Positions 1-9,707 of a stretch of 64,000 nt of DNA are shown here, one piece after another. The stretch is from Darksidea phi (lineage: Eukaryota; Ascomycota; Dothideomycetes; Pleosporales; Lentitheciaceae), in the NCBI GenBank assembly GCA_030770425.1, contig JASJFT010000018.1, positions 310,001 through 374,000 of the forward strand, written 5' to 3'. The notes under the pieces were generated by a model. The model searched no databases. It was not told the origin of the DNA and worked only from the letters and a program-made list of their open reading frames with translations. Positions within the stretch are counted from its first letter, which is position 1. The number at the start of each line of letters is the position of its first letter. A program made the translations under genes and the position numbers.

Positions 1-415
1 CGGTCTCCTTTTGATATATTGGTTTGGGGAAACAGGTTGGGATCCAACAGTTCCAATAAGATGGGGGCAAAGCAGTGTATCATGGGGGGCAGGGAATCGG
101 TACGAAGCACGGCGGAAGAAAGCGCGCAGCTTCGTTGATGTGCAAGAAAAAACGTATAAGGAATGGCCTTGAAGGTTGAGACGATGACCGCCAGAGACGC
201 TGCTTAGATTGGTTGCCCAGGCGGATGGGACAGGGAAGGTTTCGGGATGCTCGGTAGATTTGCACGACGTGACTAATATAGCGGTATTCACGAGTCAAAA
301 ACACGCATCACATACGGACTGTTCAAATAAGCAATATTATCACAGTTTCATGAAAAGAAGGGCTCTTTGAAGATATATTATAGTAGCAGAACTATGCGCA
401 ACACTTCCCACTTAC
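1..415. other. No gene recognised at left edge
   Basis: I see no convincing gene here. A 74-codon open frame on the minus strand (80-304) has no recognisable domain, no promoter signal and no splice context. The last part is probably the 3' flank of the minus-strand ABM gene that ends at 416. Confidence 0.4.
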
Positions 416-869
416 TTACAAGTTACTGCTATACCTGCCAACCTCCTTTGTAAATAGAAACTTCGGCGGCGCCGCCAAGAGATCCTCATTCTTGAACGCG
501 CGACCCAGCTCTTTGAAGTCCTTGCTCGCGCCGTGGGCTTGCAGCGACGCCTGGTCTTTGTATCTAGGTGGAAGGAAGCCGTTAGCATTGAATATCGTAA
601 GAGAAGGAATGGAGGATTTGAGTGAAGTTGATCCGTACGTCTCTAGCATGACAAAAGTCGGTGCATCGCCTTTAGTTTCACGATGGACTTGGTATCGTAA
701 AGTACCGGGTTCGTTGGCTTTAACGGCTGCAGCAGTTTTTCTGAGAAGCTCCTCGACCTACTGCGAGGTAAACGAGAGTTCAGGTTGGAAAGGTTGCATA
801 AAACTGTACCCTATCCGCTTTTCCCGGCTTGGGATAGATGAGCGCCGTAATATCGACTGGGGTAGACAT
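416..869 (-). CDS. ABM-domain (antibiotic biosynthesis monooxygenase-like) protein, 3 exons
   Basis: Small protein of the dimeric alpha-beta barrel / ABM superfamily, whose members are cofactor-free monooxygenases or stress proteins; the substrate cannot be told. Three exons on the minus strand, 869-810, 757-639 and 563-416, give 108 residues. Intron 1 (52 nt) starts GTACAG and ends in TAG; using the nearer CAG would create a stop. Intron 2 (75 nt) starts GTACGG and ends CCTAG. The spliced protein shows the family pattern: an N-terminal strand (VDITALIYPKPGKADRVEEL), then NEPGTLRYQVHRE, then FVMLETYKDQASLQAHGASK, the usual ABM core with its conserved Y-x-x-x-x-x-x-x-H segment. No signal peptide. 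The length fits single-domain ABM proteins. It has no operon-like neighbours. Confidence 0.82.
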
Positions 870-1668
870 GGCGGATGGCAGCGGTATGCTTGCAGTCTGA
901 ACGAGTAGCGTTTGTGCGTAAACTAATAATCACTCTGAAAACAATGAAATGAGATGAGCTTTGTGATGAGAACGTCCAGATAGGATAATATAGATGGTAG
1001 AGCCGTTAAGGCGGAGAGTGGGTTAAAGTGTAGCCGAGGTACCGAGGTTCAGTTGTCGACATCATTAGCTCTGATTACTCGCACACCTTGAGTAACTCAA
1101 TCCTAAATAGCGATTAGACAAGAGATCGTTCTAGGCTAGCACGCCTTGCGACATTGGTGCCGCACGTCGCAGATCTGCGAAGCCTGGTTCCACGATGCCA
1201 AACATTGAGAAATTCTCACAAGGGAAGAGAAGTATGCATTGAACGGATAGGAGCTATAGTGGGCTTTTCGCAAAGACATAATCAGAGAGGGAATTTATGT
1301 GTGCGTGTGTAAACGAATGAACTGCTACCCATAATTAATACCACTAGCATATACAGGAATGTTCTTTCTCATAACCTTGTTATCCCACGCGTCCCTCACA
1401 ACGCGACGGGGATTAGCTTTGAAACTAGAAGGTTAGTTATGAATAGTTTATGCAATGTATTAAATAAATGGGGCGCTTAATTACATAAAGAAGTACAGTT
1501 GATCCAAGTTATAGCTAAATCTAATTGGCTCCAGAGCTAGAGTAGTAAGAGCGCGAGTTTTATTGACTTTATCGCGCGACTGTATGCATGTTGGGATATA
1601 AATCCCCAACCTTCTTCCGGTAATTCTTCTTCTCTTACTCGCAATCAATTGCGACTACATCCCTTACA
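870..1668. other. Intergenic, no gene seen
   Basis: No coding frame or RNA gene is supported. The sequence is AT-moderate and separates the divergent ABM gene (minus) and the small gene starting at 1669 (plus), so it should hold both promoters. The only signal I can point to is the TATA element listed separately. Confidence 0.5.
1597..1603 (+). promoter_or_regulatory. TATA box of the small gene at 1669
   Basis: TATAAAT lies about 70 nt before the ATG at 1669 and is followed by a CT-rich stretch with TTCTTCTCTTACTC near 1625-1640, a usual ascomycete transcription start context. The spacing supports a real promoter rather than a chance match. Confidence 0.5.
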
Positions 1669-1982
1669 ATGTGCAGAACCTTTTCCAAGGTTTTGTCGTT
1701 CTTCAAGCCTGCTTGACGATCGTCCTTGCTTGACCAGCCCAACTCGACCAATCACACGCTAGCACACAGCTAACCGCATCATAGATTTTAAGCATTCATC
1801 ATGGTGACTACGCGCTCTCTCATCCGCAGCAACCTCAGCAGCGCTTTTCTCAACGGTACTTGAAAAATCTCACTCGCCGTCGCTACAACAAGCTCCTGCA
1901 ACAAGAAAACTACGGCGATTCCGACCCTCCATTACCCTATAGACCTGCGCTGGTGCCGTGGAACAGTGCGCAAGGTCTTTAG
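1669..1982 (+). CDS. Hypothetical small basic protein (72 aa), 2 exons
   Basis: I do not recognise the family. Exon 1 is 1669-1689 (7 codons) and exon 2 is 1785-1982. The 95-nt intron has a weak donor (GTTTTG) but a perfect branch point CTAAC 14 nt before the acceptor ATAG, and joining is in frame. The product is 72 residues, rich in Gln, Arg, Tyr and Pro: a Q/P-rich stretch, then a basic segment RYLKNLTRRRYNKLLQQ, then PPLPYRPALVPWNSAQGL before the stop. There is no signal peptide or membrane segment. A TATA box and CT-rich leader sit at the right distance upstream. It ends 252 nt before the AlkB-type gene on the same strand. It could instead be an upstream leader of that gene. Confidence 0.4.
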
Positions 1983-2234
1983 CTAGCATTCGCCCATAAA
2001 ACGCCAGGCGCGGACTTGATTCAAGTTCAACCAGTGCGGCCAGTAAGATACTTCAAACAAACTGTGCCAGCAGTAGCGTACTGACGTGGAAGGACTTCCA
2101 AATTGTGAGGACGGTGTTTGTTAAGGCTTCTACAACGCCAAAGACCGAGGCTGTTTTGCTCCAGCGTCATCCAGTTACTAAGGCCCAACAAGGGACTTGG
2201 AAGCTTTTAGGAGAGAAATTTGGGGCCTGTCAGT

Positions 2235-3218
2235 ATGAAGAGGGGAGCATTGGATTCTTTCTTCAAGCCCACGGCGCCGAAGAAGCCCAAGTATGAGGCT
2301 AGTTTGGAGAAGTCGCGTCATCCTTCGTATCCCTTCGAAATTCCACACTTGCCACCGTCGTTTGCAGAGCAGTTGAGCTTTGCGCCGGCCGAGGAGGGGA
2401 GGCTTATCAATGACCAACTTGATCTTGATATGGTTTACTATCAGCCCTACGTCCCGTTTAGCATTGCGGCTGGCATGTTTGAGTTCCTTCGTCAAGAGCT
2501 GTTCTTCTACCGCGTGCAGTATAATATTACGCGCGGTACCGCCGAAACAAAAATCAACATGCCTCGATTTACTACTGTCTTTGGCGTTGATGCTACGAGC
2601 AAGTTTAACGAAGAGGGCGAAGTCGTAGACGCAAAAAGCGGTTGCAAGGTCGAACAGGGACGATATAAATGCAGCCCGCGCCCAATCCCCCAGTGTCTCG
2701 ACCATTTACGAAAATTGACCGAAGGTACAACGGGCGAGACCTTCAACTTCTGCCTCGTAAATTACTACGCCGACGGCCAAGACAGCATATCCTACCATTC
2801 GGATGACGAGCGCTTCCTCGGCCCCAACCCGGTCATCGCTTCCTTCTCTCTCGGAGCAAAGCGCGACTTTTTGATGAAGCACAAGCCTATAGCGCCCTCA
2901 ACTACTCCAGTAGAAGAGCCGAAGCAGATCAAGCTTCCGCTCGGCGCCGGGGATATGGTGCTCATGCGCGGCAAGACGCAGAGCAAATGGCTGCATAGTA
3001 TTCCGAAGAGGGCGGGCGATGAGGCGAAGAAGGGAAGGATTAATATTACGTTTCGCAAGGCCATGATTAAAGGGGGGACGGAGAATTATTATCAGTATAA
3101 TGTGGGCAGTGGGGCGGTTTATCGGTGGAGTGAGGGAGAGGAGAAGATGGTGCTGTGGACTGGTGGGAGCAATATGAGTGGAGCAAAGGATGGAGCATCT
3201 GAACGAAGTGTGGAATAG
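2235..3218 (+). CDS. AlkB-type 2-oxoglutarate/Fe(II) dioxygenase (ALKBH2/3-like)
   Basis: Predicted nuclear DNA/RNA demethylase that removes alkyl groups from bases, using Fe(II), 2-oxoglutarate and O2. One exon, 327 residues. The frame stays open upstream, but the first true ATG is at 2235. Visible signature: the nucleotide-recognition region with MPRFTTVFG (about 105-113), the metal motif YHSDDE (His and Asp ligands), the distal ligand in WLHSIPKR, and the 2OG-binding arginines in GRINITFRKAM. A poorly conserved insert lies between DFLMKHKP and KLPLGAGDM, as in many fungal members. The N-terminus RGALDSFFKP resembles a degenerate PCNA-interacting (PIP) box and is followed by a basic PKKPK stretch that may be a nuclear localisation signal. 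That fits a repair enzyme acting at replication forks. The last 30 residues are low in conservation. Confidence 0.93.
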   Translation: MKRGALDSFFKPTAPKKPKYEASLEKSRHPSYPFEIPHLPPSFAEQLSFAPAEEGRLINDQLDLDMVYYQPYVPFSIAAGMFEFLRQELFFYRVQYNITRGTAETKINMPRFTTVFGVDATSKFNEEGEVVDAKSGCKVEQGRYKCSPRPIPQCLDHLRKLTEGTTGETFNFCLVNYYADGQDSISYHSDDERFLGPNPVIASFSLGAKRDFLMKHKPIAPSTTPVEEPKQIKLPLGAGDMVLMRGKTQSKWLHSIPKRAGDEAKKGRINITFRKAMIKGGTENYYQYNVGSGAVYRWSEGEEKMVLWTGGSNMSGAKDGASERSVE

Positions 3219-4806
3219 ATGCTGCTAAACCGATAATGAAGTTGGAAAAATGGAGGATATTCGCGACGACATGAGGAAATTTCATTAGATTTGCTGTCCG
3301 TTTCCTCAGTACTACACGAACCGAAGAAATGCAAAAGTGAAACGAGAAGAATTTGGCTTCTATATATTGATAGGTAGTCGAATGGTTCGAAAGGAATATA
3401 TGCTTAGCTTGACCAGCTTCAAATGGAAGTTTTTATTGATATCTTGCGTGCTGACGCTGTTCGTGATGTTGTAACGTGTTCCTGGTGTGCAACATGCAAA
3501 ACCACGGTAGAGGTCTGTCTACACTCTACCTGGCTCTATTTGGAAGCGTGTCCAGACTTATTCGAGATGCCATACCTCGTAGATCGTCCTGACCCTCAGT
3601 TCAACTGCCCAGATGAACAACGTCATAGAGAGTGAATGCCGTGTTGAGGCTTCGATGCGATGGTCGGAGCGGTGCGGGGTCGACTCAATTGAGACATTAG
3701 CTGCCCATGTCTTGCAAAGTTCAAAGGCTTGAGACTTGATGGCAATTTGATAGACTTGACGGTTACCATCGGGCTTCCGCATGCTTTGTGGAACGATCGA
3801 GTGATGCAGTCGGTGGCTTGTGCTCGAACCCCGCCAACGCCGCAAAGGGTAGAAGAACGAGCTCCAATGGAATTGCGACCAGGATGACGAGTACCAAATG
3901 CAGGTGCTGTGACTCATGATGGGGATATTGCTATAGTGCAGGGATTAGTAAGACTAAGATGCATGAGGAGCTGGTGGTGTAGAGAGAAGAAGCTCTTGGC
4001 AGATGATGGGCAATGAGGATGCGGACTTAAAGGTCTGATGCCCGCTAACCTTTCTCCCGCCGCCCTCGTCCTTTACATCTCTCGACACAGCCATCGACCG
4101 CGGCTAGGGACTATCGCTAGGCTCTTGGGGTCCCATTCCTTGGCCGAGACCGCTGTGCACTGCCATCAGCAAGCCCTCTTCGTGAGCACTGAAGCAGACG
4201 TCCGTTGTGCGACCCTGTTCCTCGAGGCGCAAGACTGATCTCGAGCCTTCAGGCGTCAACCACCGAAGCGCATCGAGTGCGATCTCAACGCGGCCGAGAG
4301 TCTACCCCCTACGAGGAGATTTCAAGCAGCTTTGAGGCTGGACTCGACCAAAAGTCACGACGCTGCTTTTTACAATCTGAGTACACCGATCCAGCGTGCG
4401 ACACGAATACTTACAACGGACGAGAGCTTGAGACGAGGCTCAGCGCATAAGGACGGCAGGGAAGGAGACGGCAGATCACTTGGAGAAATCCGCCGGGCGG
4501 CCCAGCACTATCAATCGTCCAGCGAGCAGGCTACAGCGCGTGGGCCTGGAGTTACGACGCGACTCCGAGAGATTTAAGGCCGTGTCAGCCCGCATCGAGC
4601 ATTTCGACATCTTCCGACCTTTCGCACACTCTTTCCTGCAGCGCGCAAGCCAGTCCCTGGCCGGAGCGAGATACAGCTGCCCCTGCACCCTCCTTAGCTC
4701 TGCCATTTCGTCCACGGCGAGCACCATCGCCAGCGTCGTCCGACGACTTTCGCGGACTTAACGCGCCTAAACCCGATCTCTCCGTGGCTAAGCTTCTCGT
4801 GTAACC
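3219..4806. other. Intergenic and 5' leader region, no gene established
   Basis: 3219-4020 holds the 3' flank of the AlkB-type gene. It also has a 119-codon minus-strand open frame (3558-3917) with no domain that I recognise, and an alternative frame with a hydrophobic run near 3820-3900. Neither is convincing. 4020-4806 is GC-rich with several overlapping short plus-strand frames and no stable coding signal. It is probably promoter and long 5' leader of the Zn2Cys6 gene. Confidence 0.4.
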
Positions 4807-7623
4807 ATGCCTCCGACGCCGCCGTCGACGACATCATCGAGCGCAGGACAGTCACCACCAGACCCCCAATTCAGGGTGGTGCGCAAGCGAAATCGAGTCC
4901 CACTGTCCTGCGGGCCCTGCAGGCACAGGAAGTAGGTGTCGTCCGGTCGCACTTCGGACGAATGCTAATATCCGCAGACTGAAATGCAACCGCGGCCACC
5001 CCTGCGACAATTGCACCAAGCGGGGTGATGCGCCATCATGTACGTACGCTTCTCCGGGCAATCGCAAGAAGAGTGCCTCGAGCACCGGCCCCGCCGCTTC
5101 TCCAGATGATATGCAAAACCGCATTGACCGGCTCGAAGGACTGGTTCTCTCGCTGATGACCAATGGCGCCCAGAGCGCTGGACCTGCCGCCGCCCAAGCC
5201 GCCATCGCGAACAGCCTCAACGGCTCCATAGACGCCCCCTACGATCTTAGCAATGGCCCCGAGTCGATACTGGAAGAGGACGGCGAGGAGAGCGAGGTGG
5301 AGCGTGTCACCAAGTCGATTGGCGTCATGAAGATGGACAACAACCGTGCAGTGTTTGCCTCCGAAGCGCATTGGTATGCGATATTGGGAGAGGTGCGTTG
5401 ATACGACATGCTTCTGAGAGGGCCAAAACTGACTCTATGCAGCTTTCCGAGGTCAAAAACTACTTCCAGGAGCATAAAAAGCAGTACGACGAGCAGCTGA
5501 AGCGCTACAAAGAGGCACACAGTGATGTTACGAACGTGGGCACCGCCTTTCTGTTCGGTGGACAGAAGCCGCCCTTCCACGCCGATATTCTCAGCCGTTT
5601 TCCCCAAAAGGCCACCGCCGACATTCTCGTCGCGCGATACTTCAACACGTACGACCCGGGAGTGCATATAATACACGGGCCGACGTTCCAAAAACAATAT
5701 GACCAGCATTGGTTGAACCCTAATGAGACGCCCACCATCTGGCTAGGGCTTTGCTTTGCTATGATGTGCATCGCACTGCAGTCGTATACACGGGCGGGTG
5801 ACGAACCCCCCGAATACAAGGGACAGTCATGGGCCATGTCGAGCGAGTACCGCACCTTGACCGCGCAGTGCTTGGCCGCGGCCGACATCACCTCGCCAAT
5901 AACCAACATGCTAGAAACCATGGTACTCCACGTACAGGCTGACTACGCCCTCAGCAGGGACTCTCAAGCTGGCATGATGATCAGCACAAGCATTGTTGTG
6001 CGGCTTGCCATGCGAATGGGTCTACATCGTGATTCTGCCCCCTACTCAGGCATCAGTGTGTTTCAGGGCGAGATGCGACGGCGACTTTGGGCCGCCATTC
6101 GCTCAGCCGATCTCCTCTTCTCTGCGCAAGCCGGGCTTCCCCCTGTTGTTCGACCACGAGACACCAACACGGAGATTCCGCGCAACGTCTACGACGATGA
6201 GCTTTTTGAGGACATGGCGGTCTTACCCCCATCGAGGCCAGAAGATGAGGCGACGCCCACGCTGTTCCTCATCAATCGCACTCGTCTGATCTACAAGCTT
6301 GGAGAGGCGATTGAGCTTACCGAAGCGCTCACCTGTTCTTCATATGAAGAGGTGATGAAAGTTGACTCGCAAGCGAGGGAGCTCCGCGAGGCCATGTCAC
6401 CACACCTCAAGTTTCGATGCATAAACGAGTCTCTCCGAGATCCCTCCACGCTCATCATGCAACGCTTTACACTGGATCTGCTATACCTCAAAATGATCTG
6501 TGTGCTGCACAGGAAGTTCCTCGCACCGGCAAGACTCAATTCCAGATTCGCGTATTCGAGGAGGGCGTGTATCGACGCCTCAATGGAAATGCTGAAGCAC
6601 CAGGCGACGCTACATCGAGAGTGCCAGCCTGGAGGCAGACTGCGTAGCGTAAAGTGGTTCATCTCATCTCTCACAACGGTTGACTTCTTGCTCGCGGCAA
6701 TGATTGTATGCTCCGATCTTTACCACACAGCAAGATCTGAGCGCCAAGGTCGGGCACCGCCTGTGGATGCATATTCTTGGGGCGAGGACCGCCGAGGTGA
6801 GATGCTCGATGCGATTGAAACAGCTGTGGGGATTTGGGGAGGGCTGAGGGATCACTCCATGGAGGCGTACAAAGCGCACTCCACTCTGAGTGTGATGTTA
6901 GGCCAGCTGAAAGAACATCATGCGACGAGAAAACAGCAACAAAGCTTTTCGTCGGCGTCATCGACGTTCCCCACGACCACTCCAATGGATGACGCCAATG
7001 TCGCTCCTGAACATTCAGCAGCAATGACCCTAGGCATGCTCAGTACTGGGGGTATGGCACCGAATTCGGCGAACATGTTTGAGACTCGGTACCCGCCCTC
7101 AATGGCAAATTTACTCAATGACCCCATGCCGCAGCAATCAACAGGATTGACACCAAGCTTTAATGCAGCAACCAGCGGAGCAGATAACACACCAAGCCCA
7201 TTTTCGAACCTCTTTGGGTCGAACCTTGGATTCCAGACCATGGATCTTCCTAGCGCGGATAATATTGACTGGGTATGTATTTCACCCTTCTCTACAACTG
7301 GCTTGTTAACAGCTTCTAGAATGCATGGGACTCTTACATACAAGGTCCGAACATGGACGCCACAAATTCGTTCTTTCCGACAGACCTTGGCGCCATGCCG
7401 ATGCAGACGGATGGAATGAACGGTCTACCAAATGAAGTGCAGACGAGTCCACAGCAAAACGATGCAAATGCATTTTCAGGGAACGGTGGAGCCTTTATGG
7501 GGGTGAGCATGCCTCCATGCACCATACTTGATTTCGGCTAATGGCATTTAGGCACCTCCAGATGGCAAGACTTCATCAGGAGACGGATATGCCATGGGGT
7601 TTTTGATACCAAACTCTAAGTAG
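4807..7623 (+). CDS. Zn2Cys6 fungal-specific transcription factor, 5 exons
   Basis: Nuclear DNA-binding regulator. Exons 4807-4931, 4978-5392, 5443-7272, 7320-7502 and 7552-7623 give 874 residues; all four introns are 46-50 nt and start GTAGGT, GTGCGT, GTATGT and GTGAGC. The zinc cluster is at residues 35-63 (C-x2-C-x6-C-x5-C-x2-C-x8-C; SCGPCRHRKLKC then HPCDNC). Intron 1 splits it, a common position in fungal C6 genes. A short coiled-coil linker follows (about 86-102). The middle-homology (Fungal_trans) domain covers roughly 230-560, with IWLGLCFAMMCIALQSY and the typical VVRLAMRMGLHRDS motif. The C-terminal 200 residues are rich in Ser, Asn, Gln and Met and probably form the activation domain. 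The two last small exons were placed because they keep this low-complexity frame open to a stop. The target genes are unknown; no metabolic cluster adjoins it. Confidence 0.93.
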
Positions 7624-8379
7624 TGGTCCGATTTGCATTGGGGAACAATTGTGTATGCCTTGGCATGGCTATGTTTTGATGATGATTCCGATACACGTGT
7701 CGACCGGCCCGGCGAGGCCGTTGTAGGTATAATAGGAGTCCAGGAGCAGGAAAAGTGTTGACATCCAATGTCGCTATTGTACTTTGACCATGTTGTCCGA
7801 AAGCGGTTTAGCTTACACAGCCCCGCGATGAGGCGCACAGAATTTAGGTCTCAGCTCTCAGCTATCCGCAAAGTCTTTCGATTCTTGCCATGCCCCATCG
7901 CGACTACACCTATTGCTTGGTCTAAATCATTTATACAACCGTCCTCACGGTCCGCCGACGTCATAGGATCGGATCGGATCTCCAGGAACGGTCCTGCTAA
8001 GCTTTGGCCGTGCCCCACTACAAACAACAAACAGCTTGGCCAACGCGGGGTGTCTTTTCAGCCGCGTGAGAGGAGGACCCTGGAGTGAACAAACAGCTAA
8101 AGTCTTCATCGCTCTGCTTTCTGCGTTCCAAGAGCTTAGCGAAGAGGTTATTGGCGTGTTTTGTCTACGTCATCGAGCACTTGAGGCTGACGCCGTTTCG
8201 GAGGTTTGTTGAACCGGGCGGCTCTATTGTCGTCGTAGCCTTGCGCTTCAGCTGAAGGTCTTACGCCTAGTTTTCCTTCATACACTTCAACGAGGGACGA
8301 ATATCTTCAGCGAAGTAGCGTCTACTCTTAGACTCCAGACCGACACATCAGCATACCACCATCCCACCAGAATACCAAC
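7624..8379. other. Intergenic, no gene seen
   Basis: A 106-codon plus-strand frame (7768-8088) lacks any recognisable feature. A short GGATC tandem run lies near 7968-7980. The region is likely the 3' flank of the regulator gene and the promoter of the small gene at 8380. Confidence 0.45.
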
Positions 8380-8995
8380 ATGACAGACTCCAACGCCATC
8401 TCCCCGCCCACAAACCCCTCCGACACGAACCCGCTCTCCCCGCTCCCTCAAACGACAGCCTTCCCGCACCAAACATCTAGCAATGTGGCTACGCGGACGC
8501 CGTTCATCGACACCTCTACGCCCGCGATAAACGCTGCGCCAGTCGAGCTGGATGGTATACCCACTAGTCCGGACGAGCTGAAGCGACGAGCTACGGGCGA
8601 AGCTGAGGGCGTAGGAGGAGAGGGCGTGGCAAGGGATGGAAAAGAGAGGTTGGTTAGTCCCGGTTTGGGCGAGGAGGAGGATATCAATGAGGAGTTTTTG
8701 GGGGAGGGGGAGAGGGGTGTGGGCCGGGAGGTCAGGGAGGTAAGCCGTGCTTTCCCTTCTTCATTGAGGCATTATATAGACGGCGGATACAAGGGAGGAG
8801 GGTGCGGTATTGTGCATGTTGGGACGAGGCTGATTTGAACAGAAACGCGCAGCCATGCTAGCGAGCCGAAGTAAAGACCCCGGCGTCATCGTCGACGTAC
8901 CGAATGATCCTACAGCTGAGGAGGTCGAGGCGGCGAAAATTGCAGATGGGACTACTACGCCGGCGGTGCCGCCTAGTGATGGGCTAGGGCAATGA
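8380..8995 (+). CDS. Small conserved Pezizomycotina protein of unknown function, 2 exons
   Basis: Exons 8380-8739 and 8843-8995 give 170 residues; the 103-nt intron has donor GTAAGC and acceptor AACAG. The N-terminal 80 residues are Pro/Ser/Thr-rich and disordered; the middle is Glu/Gly-rich. The most structured part comes right after the intron: KRAAMLASRSKDPGVIVDVP, then a PTAEEVEAAK tail. I know this KRAA..SR.KDPGVIVDVP pattern from unnamed short proteins in many filamentous ascomycetes; no biochemical role is known to me. No signal peptide or membrane segment. It stands alone between two intergenic stretches. Confidence 0.78.
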
Positions 8996-9398
8996 TACCA
9001 GCTTGGAGCGTTATACGCAAGTTGGGTATCGTGCTACGAATACGGTCGGGTTGAGATTGTGAATACCTATAGGAGGGACCTTGGAATAAGGCATAGATAA
9101 TGAGAATGTTCGATGCTTCGATATCAGGTATTATGCACAAGTAGTGGTATGGAATGGATTGTTTATGATATCCTTATGAAAAGCTGTTTCCTTGCTGGTG
9201 ATGGCACACAGAAACGTTCTGATGGTGATGCACGCCATCTCTCAGTTCTTACCTTTCCCTATTGCAATGCCATTACGCACCATCTGACCGTAAATCAGCA
9301 CACTTTTGTCTATATAAACCCCCCTTTCCCCTCCAACATTTCTCGTTTCTTTTCTCGCAGTCCGTCTACTTCTCCATCCAGAAGCTTAAAACTCACGC
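8996..9398. other. Intergenic with TATA-like promoter at its end
   Basis: No gene seen. TATATAAA at 9311-9318 is followed by a CT-rich stretch and an ATG at 9399, a good ascomycete core promoter arrangement for the doubtful frame listed next. Confidence 0.4.
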
Positions 9399-9707
9399 AT
9401 GGATAGACGATGTTGTGCGCTTTGCACCTCTGAAATCGTGCCTGTTGACTTTGATGGTCCTCCTCTTCTCATCGACCATCAACCCCTCCCTGGGGGTATT
9501 GAAAAGAGCTCAGTTTCAAATAATCTCTTCCGCAGTCCCAATGCCTTCAGTACGGTGGAATATATCGGGCATGCTCTTTCCTGTCTCCTTCCGCCGTCAA
9601 GCTCGAAGTCGAAAAGTCATCGAGGGCCTTGCGCATGCTTTGTCTGCTGCTCGCCTCTCCACTCGCGGTATTGTTATTGGCATGAAAATCAATGGACTCA
9701 TTGGTGA
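9399..9707 (+). CDS. Doubtful hypothetical ORF (102 aa) behind a TATA box
   Basis: This frame starts 81 nt after a TATATAAA box and CT-rich start region, which is why I list it. The product has many Cys residues near the start (MDRRCCALC) and in the C-terminal part (CACFVCC) but matches no family that I recognise. Other frames over the same DNA and up to about 10,120 are also open, for example one with KAAITDEMWCCASLFWRTRE. The area may therefore be a multi-exon gene I could not assemble, or an old decayed one. Confidence 0.2.
   Translation: MDRRCCALCTSEIVPVDFDGPPLLIDHQPLPGGIEKSSVSNNLFRSPNAFSTVEYIGHALSCLLPPSSSKSKSHRGPCACFVCCSPLHSRYCYWHENQWTHW

Noticed and set aside
2105..2296. 63-codon ORF overlapping the AlkB-type start
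   Set aside because: Different frame from the conserved enzyme and no similarity; a shadow.
4038..4761. Four overlapping plus-strand ORFs before the Zn2Cys6 gene
   Set aside because: They lie in different frames in GC-rich DNA, show no family features, and are best read as leader sequence.
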